Shown in pieces: positions 24,301 through 35,850 of a stretch of DNA of 64,000 nt (position 1 is the stretch's first letter; the number at the start of each line of letters is the position of its first letter). The position numbers and the translations under genes were made by a program. This DNA is from Diplolepis rosae (taxonomy: Eukaryota > Arthropoda > Insecta > Hymenoptera > Diplolepididae). Below the pieces are notes generated by a model. That model was not told where the DNA came from. It worked only from the letters and a program-made list of their open reading frames with translations, and ran no database searches. The stretch spans positions 4,030,001 to 4,094,000 of the forward strand of contig JAPYXD010000484.1 of NCBI GenBank assembly GCA_030998225.1. The letters are read 5' to 3'.

Positions 24301-27160
24301 AACAAAGTCTGATCTGAAAAGAGTGGCCAAGTAATGCGCGAGCTCTTCGGACTCAGATTTTCAGTAAGGTGGCCAAGTAATGCGCGAGTTCAATGGACGT
24401 CAGGACTGACATAAATGCCAAAATAGCCTCGTAATACGCGAGATCAAACGAAGTCTGACCTAAATAAGGAGGCAAAGTAATGCGCGAATTCTTAGTACAG
24501 GATTTTTATATAAAGTGGCCAAGTAATGCGCGAGCTCTTCGGACTCTGGCTTAAAATTATGTGGCCAAGTAATTCGCGAGTTCAATGGACGTCAGGACTG
24601 ATATAAATGCAAAAATAGCCGCGTAATACGCGAGATCAAACGAAGTCTGACCTAAATAAGGAGGCAAAGTAATGCGCGAATTCTTAGGAGTACAGAATTT
24701 TTATATAAAGTAGCCAAGTAATGCGCGAGCTCTTCGGACTCTGGCTTAAAATTATGTGGCCAAGTAATGCGCGAGTTCAATGGACGTCAGGACTGATATA
24801 AATACAAAAATGGCCGCGTAATACGCGAGTTGAACGAAGTCTTATCTGAAAAGAGTGGCCAAGTAATGCGCGAATTCTTAGGGGTATAAGAATTTTTATA
24901 AAGTGGCCAAAAAATAATAATTAACACTTAGGGTCCTTAGACTCTGACCTGAATAAAGCGGCCAAGTAATGCGCGAGCACTTCGGACTCTGATTTACAGT
25001 AAGGTGGCCAAGTAATGCGCGAGTTCAATGGACGTCAGGACTGATATAAATGCAAAAATAGCCGCGTAATTCGCGAGATCAAACGAAATCTGACCTAAAT
25101 AAGGTGGCAAAGTAATGCGCGAATTCTTAGTACAGAATTTTTATATAAAGTGGCCAAGTAATGCGCGAGCTCTTCGGACTCTGGCTTAAAATTATGTGGC
25201 CAAGTAATGCGCGAGTTCAATGGACGTCAGGACTGATATAAATGCACAAAAAGCCGCGTAATACGCGAGAGCAAACAAAGTCTGACCTAAATAAGGTGGC
25301 AAATTAATGCGCGAATTCTTAGTACAGGATTTTTATATAAACTGGCCAAGTAATGCGCGAGCTCTTCGGACTCTGGCATAAAATTATGTGGCCAAGTAAT
25401 TCGCGAGTACAATGGACGTCAGGACTGATATAAATACAAAAATAGCCGCGTAATACGCGAGTTGAACAAAGTCTGATCTGAAAAGAGTGGCCAAGTAATG
25501 CGCGAGCTCTTCGGACTCAGATTTTCAGTAAGGTGGCCAAGTAATGCGCGAGTTCAATGGACGTCAGGACTGATATAAATGCCAAAATAGCCTCGTAATA
25601 CGCGAGATCAAACGAAGTCTGACCTAAATAAGGAGGCAAAGAAATGCGCGAATTCTTAGTACAGGATTTTTATATAAAGTGGCCAAGTAATGCGCGAGCT
25701 CTTCGGACTCTGGCTTAAAATTATGTGGCCAAGTAATTCGCGAGTTCAATGGACGTCAGGACTGATATAAATGCAAAAATAGCCGCGTAATACGCGAGAT
25801 CAAACGAAGTCTGACCTAAATAAGGAGGCAAAGTAATGCGCGAATTCTTAGGAGTACAGAATTTTTATATAAAGTAGCCAAGTAATGCGCGAGCTCTTCG
25901 GACTCTGGCTTAAAATTATGTGGCCAAGTAATGCGCGAGTTCAATGGACGTCAGGACTGATATAAATACAAAAATGGCCGCGTAATACGGGAGTTGAACG
26001 AAGTCTGATCTGAAAAGAGTGGCCAAGTAATGCGCGAATTCTTAGGGGTATAAGAATTTTTATAAAGTGGCCAAAAAATAATAATTAACACTTAGGGTCC
26101 TTAGACTCTGACCTGAATAAAGCGGCCAAGTAATGCGCGAGCACTTCGGACTCTGATTTACAGTAAGGTGGCCAAGTAATGCGCGAGTTCAATGGACGTC
26201 AGGACTGATATAAATGCAAAAATAGCCGCGTAATTCGCGAGATCAAACGAAATCTGACCTAAATAAGGTGGCAAAGTAATGCGCGAATTCTTAGTACAGA
26301 ATTTTTATATAAAGTGGCCAAGTAATGCGCGAGCTCTTCGGACTCTGGCTTAAAATTATGTGGCCAAGTAATGCGCGAGTTCAATGGACGTCAGGACTGA
26401 TATAAATGCACAAAAAGCCGCGTAATACGCGAGAGCAAACAAAGTCTGACCTAAATAAGGTGGCAAATTAATGCGCGAATTCTTAGTACAGGATTTTTAT
26501 ATAAACTGGCCAAGTAATGCGCGAGCTCTTCGGACTCTGGCTTAAAATTATGTGGCCAAGTAATGCGCGAGTTCAATGGACGTCAGGACTAATATAAGTA
26601 CAAAAATAGCCGATTAATACGCAAGTTGAACGAAGTCTGATCTGAAAAGAGTGGCCAAGTAATGCGCGAATTCTTAGGGGTATAAGAATTTTTATAAAGT
26701 GGTCAAAAAATAATAATTAACACTTAGGGTCCTTAGACTCTGACCTGAATAAAGCGGCCAAGTAATGCGCGAGCACTTCGGACTCTGATTTACAGTAAGG
26801 TGGCCAAGTTATGCGCGAGTTCAATGGACGTCAGGACTGATATCAATGCAAAAATAGCCGCGTAATACGCGAGATCAAACAATGTCTGACCTAAATAAGG
26901 TGGCAAAGTAATGCGCGAATTCTTAGTACAGAATTTTTATATAAAGTGGCCAAGTAATGCGCGAGCTCTTCGGACTCTGGCTTAAAATTATGTGGCCAAA
27001 TAATGCGCAAAGTTAAATGGACGTCAGGACTGATATAAATACAAAAAATAGTCGCGTAATACGCGAGTTCAACGAAACCTGACCTAAATAAGGTGGCCAA
27101 AAATGCGCGAGTTACAACGAAATCTGACCCAGACAAAGTGGCCAGATGTAAGAACATAAA
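15395..27160. repeat. Satellite array, left arm (about 240 monomers)
   Basis: Monomers of about 44-56 bp share a core GGCCAAGTAATGCGCGAG followed by one of several variable halves. Four types alternate to give a block of about 192 bp (for example TCTTCGGACTCTGGCTT at 16061 and 16253). Blocks form a 780-bp higher-order unit; identical 60-nt stretches start at 18601, 19381 and 20161, and again at 22741, 23521 and 24301. About 4 kb (16.62-20.63 kb) is further duplicated at an offset of about 4,140 bp (20.76-24.77 kb). Near both ends monomers are more diverged, as in satellites evolving by unequal exchange. The array lies inside the PLE, downstream of the RT stop codon. Confidence 0.9.
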
Positions 27161-27214
27161 CCGTGAAGGGACGACTGAAACACGGTGGGTCCCAATTTCT
27201 CATTTCACATTTTT
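27161..27214 (-). other. RT 3' leader into satellite
   Basis: Short unique sequence between the RT stop codon and the first satellite monomers. It is repeated inverted at 30114-30167, showing that the array is physically joined to the ORF in both copies. Confidence 0.7.
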
Positions 27215-29485
27215 TTATGACCCTTTTTTAAGTATAGTGTTGTAAATCTTAGAAAGGTTTTCTATGTCGGTTCTAAGATTCACCGCATCGTTCGTACCTG
27301 CAATGTGACACATTTCCAACAGCAACCTTTTTTTGTAGTTTTTTTCGTTAGCTAAGATTTTTGTTCTATCAAAATCGAAGAAGTGATCTCTTTCAATCGT
27401 ATGTTTTGTTAGCGCGTTTTGTTTATTGGGGCTTTCTCTAATGTTGTTTTTATGTTCTTTTAGTCTGTTTTTAAGGAATCGTTTCGTTTGACCTATATAG
27501 ACAGCCTTGCAGTCATTCCCTTTGCACGGAACGCTGTAGACGACGTTAGAAGATTGATCTTTGGGTATTTTGTCCTTGGTGGGTATGAAGATCGTTTTTA
27601 GGTTTTTTTGGTTTTTGTACGCAGTGTTTATGTTGTAGCTATGTAAGATTCCTGATATTCTCTCTGACAGAATTTCAACGTAAGGGATACTAATGAAGGG
27701 TTTGTTTTCTGTGTTTATGTCGGCCTGATTGTTACCTAATCGTGTCTTATGTTCAAGGGTAAGAAGTCTTAGATTTATAATCTCTTGCGTGAACTGTTGT
27801 GGATAGTCATTTTCTAGTAGTGTATCTATAATTAGTTTAAGGTTGTTTTTGTGAAATTCTTTATCTGAAAGTAGAATTGCCCTGTCAACTAAGTTGTTTA
27901 CAACACTTTTCTTGTATCTGAGGGGGTGATGGGAATTAAAGTTAAGGTATCTTCCAGACCAAGTCGGTTTCCTATACCAATTGAAAGAAAGTTTTTGATT
28001 CTGTTTCCTAGTCATAGTGACATCTAGAAAATTAATAGCACCATTTATCTCTTTTTCTAGGGTGAATTCAATATTGAGGGAATTGTTGTTGAAGATTTGC
28101 AAAATGTGGTTCACTTGTGTGTCAGGAACCACGATGAGAATATCGTCTACGTATCGAAAGTAAACAGGTACTTCAAAATCAAGATTAGAGAGCCTGTCTT
28201 TTTCTAGGTCATCCATTACTATATCTGCAAGGACGGGGGAGAAAGGAGAACCCATTGGTAATCCACGTTTTTGAAAATAGGTGGTGCCATCGAAATTAAA
28301 GTCTGTGCTATCCAAGCATAATCGCAACCCTTCTTCATATTCCTTCCATGGCAATGATACTTTGCGACGAATCTCTTCCCATCTATTTTTTACAGCAGAG
28401 ATGGCTGCTTCCTTGGGTATATTTGTGAAAAGGGACACTACATCCAAGGAGGCGAGAACAAAATTATCAGGGACACTAACATTTTTAAGTTTCTGGACTA
28501 GTTCGAAACTGTTAATGATTTTTGATTTTGGTGGCGTGGTGTTTTTAGATATGGTTGTGCTAAAGAAGGATGCTAGATTGTAGGTAGGACTGCCTACATA
28601 AGATACAATGGGTCTAATGGGGTTGCCTTCTTTATGGATTTTGGGTAATCCGTAGAATCTGGAGGGAACAGCATTAGAAGACTTTAAATCCTTAGCTAAC
28701 AGGTTGTTGATTAATTTTTTGTTTTCCCATGTTTTGACTAGACAATTTACTTTATTTTGTATTTTGGTTGTAGTGTCCTTGGAGCGGACTTTGTATGTGT
28801 TTTCATCATTTAGAAGGTTGAATACTTTCTCGTTGTAATCTGTTCGCGTCAAGGCTACTGTGGTGTTACCTTTGTCTGCCCTAGTAAAAACTATGTCCGG
28901 GTTATTTTTTACGAAATCCCTAGCTTCTTTAATTTCTTTAACAGGTTGTACGAATTTAGATTTGTGTTCATTCCCATTCTTCTTAAAATTATTAACGACG
29001 TTAGCAACTTTTAAGCGCAATTCATCTTGAGATTCAGGATCAATTTTATTAATGTTAGATTCGATGTCCGCGATTATATTATATGTAGGAATTTCCCGTT
29101 TTTTTATAATAACACCGAAATTTATTCCTAAGCTAGCTATTTTTGCGACATTCTCTGGAATTTGGTTTCCTGTTAAATTTTTGAACCACTTTTGGTTAAG
29201 TTTACTGTTGGAAACGGTCTTTTTATTGCAATCAAGAGACCTTATCAGTAAGTCGAGTTTCTTTTTGCATTTAAATTTGCTTTCTTCAAAACGGCGGGAG
29301 ACTTTCCCGGATTCGAGCTCAAAAAATCTGTCGGATATGTGGTTTGGAAAAATAGCAACTATTCTACTTTGAAAATACATAATTTGATTCACAAGGTACT
29401 TTAAATGTGCACATATGTCACAAATTTCAAGATTCAAGATGGACCTAAGAAAAGTATTATGCAGGTTTGAGAATTTGTTACTCAT
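27215..29485 (-). CDS. Penelope-like reverse transcriptase with GIY-YIG endonuclease
   Basis: Intact 756-aa ORF, near the usual PLE length of about 800 aa. It would nick the target with the GIY-YIG nuclease and prime reverse transcription of the element RNA there. Visible order: basic N-terminal region; ADKG near residue 203-206; fingers motif YGLPKIHK (278-285); catalytic SLDVVSLFTNIP with D348; GLPMGSP (408-414); YVDD with D447/D448; NFLDV (485-489); WYRKPTWSGRYLNF thumb region (503-516). After a linker come Cys654 and Cys659, VYIGQT (662-667), R674, KEH (676-678) and Glu724 in LLLEMCHI, the expected GIY-YIG catalytic positions. No frameshift, stop or missing catalytic residue is seen. ATG at 29485 is chosen because the sequence upstream is already the inverted truncated copy. 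The stop is followed within about 60 bp by satellite. The ORF is probably functional or very recently so. Confidence 0.95.
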   Translation of the reverse strand: MSNKFSNLHNTFLRSILNLEICDICAHLKYLVNQIMYFQSRIVAIFPNHISDRFFELESGKVSRRFEESKFKCKKKLDLLIRSLDCNKKTVSNSKLNQKWFKNLTGNQIPENVAKIASLGINFGVIIKKREIPTYNIIADIESNINKIDPESQDELRLKVANVVNNFKKNGNEHKSKFVQPVKEIKEARDFVKNNPDIVFTRADKGNTTVALTRTDYNEKVFNLLNDENTYKVRSKDTTTKIQNKVNCLVKTWENKKLINNLLAKDLKSSNAVPSRFYGLPKIHKEGNPIRPIVSYVGSPTYNLASFFSTTISKNTTPPKSKIINSFELVQKLKNVSVPDNFVLASLDVVSLFTNIPKEAAISAVKNRWEEIRRKVSLPWKEYEEGLRLCLDSTDFNFDGTTYFQKRGLPMGSPFSPVLADIVMDDLEKDRLSNLDFEVPVYFRYVDDILIVVPDTQVNHILQIFNNNSLNIEFTLEKEINGAINFLDVTMTRKQNQKLSFNWYRKPTWSGRYLNFNSHHPLRYKKSVVNNLVDRAILLSDKEFHKNNLKLIIDTLLENDYPQQFTQEIINLRLLTLEHKTRLGNNQADINTENKPFISIPYVEILSERISGILHSYNINTAYKNQKNLKTIFIPTKDKIPKDQSSNVVYSVPCKGNDCKAVYIGQTKRFLKNRLKEHKNNIRESPNKQNALTKHTIERDHFFDFDRTKILANEKNYKKRLLLEMCHIAGTNDAVNLRTDIENLSKIYNTILKKGS

Positions 29486-29497
29486 ACTTCTAGAATT
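29486..29497. other. Head-to-head junction of the two PLE copies
   Basis: Only about 12 bp separate the initiation codon of the full-length ORF (minus) from the first base of homology in the truncated copy (plus). No promoter-sized spacer exists, so any promoter for the full-length ORF must lie in the inverted copy or within the ORF. Confidence 0.7.
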
Positions 29498-30113
29498 AAT
29501 AGATACACTACTAGAAAATGACTATCCACAACAGTTCACGCAAGAGATTATAAATCTAAGACTTCTTACCCTTGAACATAAGACACGATTAGATAACAAT
29601 CAGGCCGACATAAACACAGAAAACAAACCCTTCATTAGTATCCCTTACGTTGAAATTCTGTCAGAGAGAATATCAGGAATCTTACATAGCTACAACATAA
29701 ACACTGCGTACAAAAACCAAAAAAACCTAAAAACGATCTTCATACCCACCAAGGACAAAATACCCAAAGATCAATCTTCTAACGTCGTCTACAGCGTTCC
29801 GTGCAAAGGGAATGACTGCAAGGCTGTCTATATAGGTCAAACGAAACGATTCCTTAAAAACAGACTAAAAGAACATAAAAACAACATTAGAGAAAGCCCC
29901 AATAAACAAAACGCGCTAACAAAACATACGATTGAAAGAGATCACTTCTTCGATTTTGATAGAACAAAAATCTTAGCTAACGAAAAAAACTACAAAAAAA
30001 GGTTGCTGTTGGAAATGTGTCACATTGCAGGTACGAACGATGCGGTGAATCTTAGAACCGACATAGAAAACCTTTCTAAGATTTACAACAATATACTTAA
30101 AAAAGGGTCATAA
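29498..30113 (+). pseudogene. 5'-truncated inverted PLE copy (linker plus GIY-YIG)
   Basis: Homologous to the last roughly 205 codons of the full-length RT (from IDTLLEND to the end), on the opposite strand. It keeps the complete Cys-linker, VYIGQT and LLLEMCHI motifs but none of the reverse transcriptase motifs. Only two amino-acid differences were seen from the full-length copy (Asp for Gly in TRLGNN; Asn for Thr near the C-terminus). An open frame of 232 codons starts at 29415, but its first 27 codons are antisense to the N-terminus of the other copy. It is the inner part of an inverted pseudo-LTR; whether a stand-alone GIY-YIG protein is ever made is unknown. Confidence 0.9.
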
Positions 30114-30167
30114 AAAAATGTGAAATGAGAAATTGGGACCCACCGTGTTTCAGTCGTCCCTTCACGG

Positions 30168-33100
30168 TTTATGTTCTTACATCTGGCCACTTTGTCTGGG
30201 TCAGATTTCGTTGTAACTCGCGCATTTTTGGCCACCTTATTTAGGTCAGGTTTCGTTGAACTCGCGTATTACGCGACTATTTTTTGTATTTATATCAGTC
30301 CTGACGTCCATTTAACTTTGCGCATTATTTGGCCACATAATTTTAAGCCAGAGTCCGAAGAGCTCGCGCATTACTTGGCCACTTTATATAAAAATTCTGT
30401 ACTAAGAATTCGCGCATTACTTTGCCACCTTATTTAGGTCAGACATTGTTTGATCTCGCGTATTACGCGGCTATTTTTGCATTGATATCAGTCCTGACGT
30501 CCATTGAACTCGCGCATTACTTGGCCACCTTACTGTAAATCAGAGTCCGAAGTGCTCGCGCATTACTTGGCCGCTTTATTCAGGTCAGAGTCTAAGGACC
30601 CTAAGTGTTAATTATTATTTTTTGGCCACTTTATAAAAATTCTTATACCCCTAAGAATTCGCGCATTACTTGGCCACTCTTTTCAGATAAGACTTCGTTC
30701 AACTACCTTATTACGCGGCCATTTTTGTATTTATATCAGTCCTGACGTCCATTGAACTCGCGCATTACTTGGCCACATAATTTTAAGCCAGAGTCCGAAG
30801 AGCTCGCGCATTACTTGGCTACTTTATATAAAAATTCTGTACTCCTAAGAATTCGCGCATTACTTTGCCTCCTTATTTAGGTCAGACTTCGTTTGATCTC
30901 GCGTATTACGCGGCTATTTTTGCATTTATATCAGTCCTGACGTCCATTGAACTCGCGAATTACTTGGCCACATAATTTTAAGCCAGAGTCCGAAGAGCTC
31001 GCGCATTACTTGGCCACTTTATATAAAAATTCTGTACTAAGAATTCGCGCATTACTTTGCCACCTTATTTAGGTCAGACATTGTTTGATCTCGCGTATTA
31101 CGCGGCTATTTTTGCATTGATATCAGTCCTGACGTCCATTGAACTCGCGCATTACTTGGCCACCTTACTGTAAATCAGAGTCCGAAGTGCTCGCGCATTA
31201 CTTGGCCGCTTTATTCAGGTCAGAGTCTAAGGACCCTAAGTGTTAATTATTATTTTTTGGCCACTTTATAAAAATTCTTATACCCCTAAGAATTCGCGCA
31301 TTACTTGGCCACTCTTTTCAGATCAGACTTCGTTCAACTCCCGTATTACGCGGCCATTTTTGTATTTATATCAGTCCTGACGTCCATTGAACTCGCGCAT
31401 TACTTGGCCACATAATTTTAAGCCAGAGTCCGAAGAGCTCGCGCATTACTTGGCTACTTTATATAAAAATTCTGTACTCCTAAGAATTCGCGCATTACTT
31501 TGCCTCCTTATTTAGGTCAGACTTCGTTTGATCTCGCGTATTACGCGGCTATTTTTGCATTTATATCAGTCCTGACGTCCATTGAACTCGCGAATTACTT
31601 GGCCACATAATTTTAAGCCAGAGTCCGAAGAGCTCGCGCATTACTTGGCCACTTTATATAAAAATTCTGTACTAAGAATTCGCGCATTACTTTGCCTCCT
31701 TATTTAGGTCAGACTTCGTTTGATCTCGCGTATTACGCGGCTATTTTTGCATTTATATCAGTCCTGACGTCCATTGAACTCGCGAATTACTTGGCCACAT
31801 AATTTTAAGCCAGAGTCCGAAGAGCTCGCGCATTACTTGGCCACTTTATATAAAAATCCTGTACTAAGAATTCGCGCATTACTTTGCCTCCTTATTTAGG
31901 TCAGACTTCGTTTGATCTCGCGTATTACGAGGCTATTTTGGCATTTATGTCAGTCCTGACGTCCATTGAACTCGCGCATTACTTGGCCACCTTACTGAAA
32001 ATCTGAGTCCGAAGAGCTCGCGCATTACTTGGCCACTCTTTTCAGATCAGACTTTGTTCAACTCGCGTATTACGCGGCTATTTTTGTATTTATATCAGTC
32101 CTGACGTCCATTGTACTCGCGCATTACTTGGCCACATAATTTTAAGCCAGATTCCGAAGAGCTCGCGCATTACTCGGCCACTTTATATTAAAATTCTGTA
32201 CTAAGAATTCGCGCATTACTTTGCCACCTTATTTAGGTGAGATTTCGTTTGATCTCGCGTATTACGCGGCTATTTTTGCATTTATATCAGTCCTGACGTC
32301 CATTGAACTCGCGCATTACTTGGCCACCTTACTGTAAATCAGAGTCCGAAGTGCTCGCGCATTACTTGGCCGCTTTATTCAGGTCAGAGTCTAAGGACCC
32401 TAAGTGTTAATTATTTCTTTTTGGCCACTTTATAAAAATTCTTATACCCCTAAGAATTCGCGCATTACTTGGCCACTCTTTTCAGATTAGACTTCGTTCA
32501 ACTCGCGTATTACGCGGCTATTTTTGTATTTATATCAGTCCTGACGTCCATTGAACTCGCGCATTACTTGGCCACATAATTTTAAGCCAGAGTCCGAAGA
32601 GCTCGCGCATTACTTGGCCACTTTATATAAAAATTCTGTACTCCTAAGAATTCGCGCATTTCTTTGCCTCCTTATTTAGGTCAGACTTCGTTTGATCTCG
32701 CGTATTACGAGGCTATTTTGGCATTTATATCAGTCCTGACGTCCATTGAACTCGCGCATTACTTGGCCACCTTACTGAAAATCTGAGTCCGAAGAGCTCG
32801 CGCATTACTTGGCCACTCTTTTCAGATCAGACTTTGTTCAACTCGCGTATTACGCGGCTATTTTTGTATTTATATCAGTCCTGACGTCCATTGTACTCGC
32901 GCATTACTTGGCCACATAATTTTAAGCCAGATTCCGAAGAGCTCGCGCATTACTTGGCCACTTTATATAAAAATCCCGTACTAAGAATTCGCGCATTACT
33001 TTTCCACCTTATTTAGGTCAGACATTGTTTGATCTCGCGTATTACGCGGCTTTTTTTGCATTTATATCAGTCCTGAACTCCATTGAACTCGCGCATTAAT

Positions 33101-35850
33101 TGGCCACCTTACTGAAAATCTGAGTCCGAAGTGCTCGCGCATTACTTGGCCGCATTATTCAGGTCAGAGTCTAAGGACCCTAAATGTTAATTATTATTTT
33201 TTGGCCACTTTATATAAAAATTCTTATACCCCTAAGAATTCGCGCATTACTTGGCCACTCTTTTCAGGTCAGACTGCGTTCAACTCGCGTATTACGCGCC
33301 TATTTTTGTATTTATAACAGTCCTGACGTCCATTGAATTCGCGTATTACTTGGCCACTTTATATATAAAAATTCTGTACTAAGAATTCGCTCATTACTTG
33401 GCCACATAATTTTGAGCCAGAGTCCGAAGAGCTCGCGCATTACTTGGCCACTTTATATAAAAATCCTGTCCTAAGAATTCGCGCATTATTTTGCATCCTT
33501 ATTTAGGTCAGATTTCGTTTGATCTCGCGTATTACGCGGCTAATTGTGCATTTATATCAGTCCTGACGTCCATTGAACTCGCGCATTACTTGGCCACCTT
33601 ACTGAAAATCTGAGTCCGAAGTGCTCGCGCATTACTTGGCCGCTTTATTCAGGTCAGAGTCTAAGGACCCTAAGTGTTAATTATTATTTTTTGGCCACTT
33701 TATAAAAATTCTTATAACCCTAAGAATTCGCGCATTACTTGGCCACTCTTTTCAGGTCAGACTGTGTTCAACTCTCGTATTACGCGCCTATTTTTGTATT
33801 TATATCAGTCCTGACGTCCATTGATCTCGCGAATTACTTGGCCACATAATTTTAAGCCAGAGTCCGAAGAGCTCGCGCATTACTTGGCTACTTTACATAA
33901 AAATTCTGTACTCCTAAGAATTCGCGCATTACTTTGCTTCCTTATTTAGGTCAGACTTTGTTTGATCTGGCGTATTACGCGGCTTTTTGTGCATTTATAT
34001 CAGTCCTGACGTCCATTGATCTCGCGAATTACTTGGCCACATAATTTTAAGCCAGAGTCCGAAGAGCTCGCGCATTACTTGGCCACTTTATATAAAAATT
34101 CTGTACTAAGAATTCGCGCATTACTTTGCCACCTTATTTAGGTCAGATTTCGTTTGATCTCGCGAATTACGCGGCTATTTTTGCATTTATATCAGTCCTG
34201 ACGTCCATTGAACTCGCGCATTACTTGGCCACATAACTGTAAATCAGAGTCCTAAGTGCTCGCGAATTACTTGGCCGCTTTATTCAGGTCAGAGTCTAAG
34301 GACCCTAAGTGTTAATTATTATTTTTTGGCCACTTTATAAAAATTCTTATACCCCTAAGAATTCGCGCATTACTTGGCCACTCTTTTCAGATCAGACTTC
34401 GTTCAACTCCCGTATTACGCGGCCATTTTTGTATTTATATCAGTCCTGACGTCCATTGAACTCGCGCATTACTTGGCCACTTTATATATAAAAATTCTGT
34501 ACTAAGAATTCGCTCATTACTTGGCCACATAATTTTAAGCCAGAGTCCGAAGAGCTCGCGCATTACTTGGCCACTTTATATAAAAATCCTGTCCTAAGAA
34601 TTCGCGCATTATTTTGCCACCTTATTTAGGTCAGATTTCGTTTGATCTCGCGTATTACGCGGCTATTTTTGCATTTATATCAGTCCTGACGTCCATTGAA
34701 CTCGCGAATTACTTGGCCACATAATTTTAAGCCAGAGTCCGAAGAGCTCGCGCATTACTTGGCCGCCTTATTCAGGTCATAGTCTAAGGAGCCTACGTGT
34801 TAATTATTATTTTTTGGCCACTTTATAAAAATTCTTATAACCCTAAAAATTCGTGCATTACTTGGCCACTCTTTTCAGGTTAGACTTCGTTAAACTGCGT
34901 ATTACGCGGCTATTTTTGTATTTATATCAGTCCTGACGTCCATTGAACTCGCGAATTACTTGGCCACATAATTTTAAGCCAGAGTCCGAAGAGCTCGCGC
35001 ATTACTTGGCCACTTTATATAAAAATCCTGTACTAAGAATTCGCGCATTACTTTGCCTCCTTATTTAGGTCAGACTTCGTTTGATCTCGCGTAATACGCG
35101 GCTATTTTTGCATTTATATCAGTCCTGACGTCCATTGAATTCGCGAATTACTTGGCCACATAATTTTAAGCCAGAGTCCGAAGAGCTCGCGCATTACTTG
35201 GCCACTTTATATAAAAATCCTGTACTAAGAATTCGCGCATTACTTTGCCTCCTTATTTAGGTCAGACTTCGTTTGATCTCGCGTATTACGAGGCTATTTT
35301 GGCATTTATATCAGTCCTGACGTCCATTGAACTCGCGCATTACTTGGCCACCTTACTGAAAATCTGAGTCCGAAGAGCTCGCTCATTACTTTGCCACCTT
35401 ATTTAGGTCAGACTTTGTTTGATCTCGCGTAGTACGCGGCTTTTTGTGCATTTATATCAGTCCTGACGTCCATTGATCTCGCGAATTACTTGGCCACTTT
35501 ATATATAAAAATCCTGTACTAAGAATTCGCGCATTACTTTGCCTCCTTATTTAGGTCAGACTTCGTTTGATCTCGCGTATTTCGCGGCTATTTTTGCATT
35601 TATATCAGTCCTGACGTCCATTGAACTCGCGCATTACTTGGCCACCTTACTCAGAATCAGAGTCTGATGTGCTCGCGCATTACTTGGCCACCTTACTCAG
35701 AATTAGAGTCCGAAATGCTCGCGCATTACTTGGTCATTTTTTATCAGTCTTAGAATCCGTAGTGCTACTGTATTAATTGGCCACTCTATTTAAGTCAGAG
35801 TTCGAATAACTCTCGTAATATTTTGCCACTTTACAACAGTCTTATAATCT
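30168..35850. repeat. Satellite array, right arm (about 115 monomers)
   Basis: Reverse complement of the left-arm family, with the same monomer types and 192-bp blocks, joined to the truncated copy through the same 54-bp leader. It is 6,084 bp shorter than the left array. The innermost and outermost monomers match left-arm counterparts closely, and the length difference lies in the middle. Small private variants occur (for example TTATTTCTTTTTGG near 32,411). Confidence 0.9.

Noticed and set aside
26891..27157. 88-codon open frame at the satellite edge, identical to 30171-30437
   Set aside because: It only translates satellite monomers; identical because the arms are inverted duplicates.
15395..27160. 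CRISPR-like regular repeats
   Set aside because: Monomers are contiguous and the 'spacer' halves recur among a few types; this is a eukaryotic satellite, not unique spacers between direct repeats.
28281..28583. Plus-strand open frames inside the RT gene (also 29052-29372)
   Set aside because: Antisense shadows of the RT coding sequence.
29415..29497. N-terminal 27 codons of the 232-codon plus-strand frame as a real protein start
   Set aside because: They are the complement of the full-length RT's own 5' end; homology to RT begins only at about 29498.
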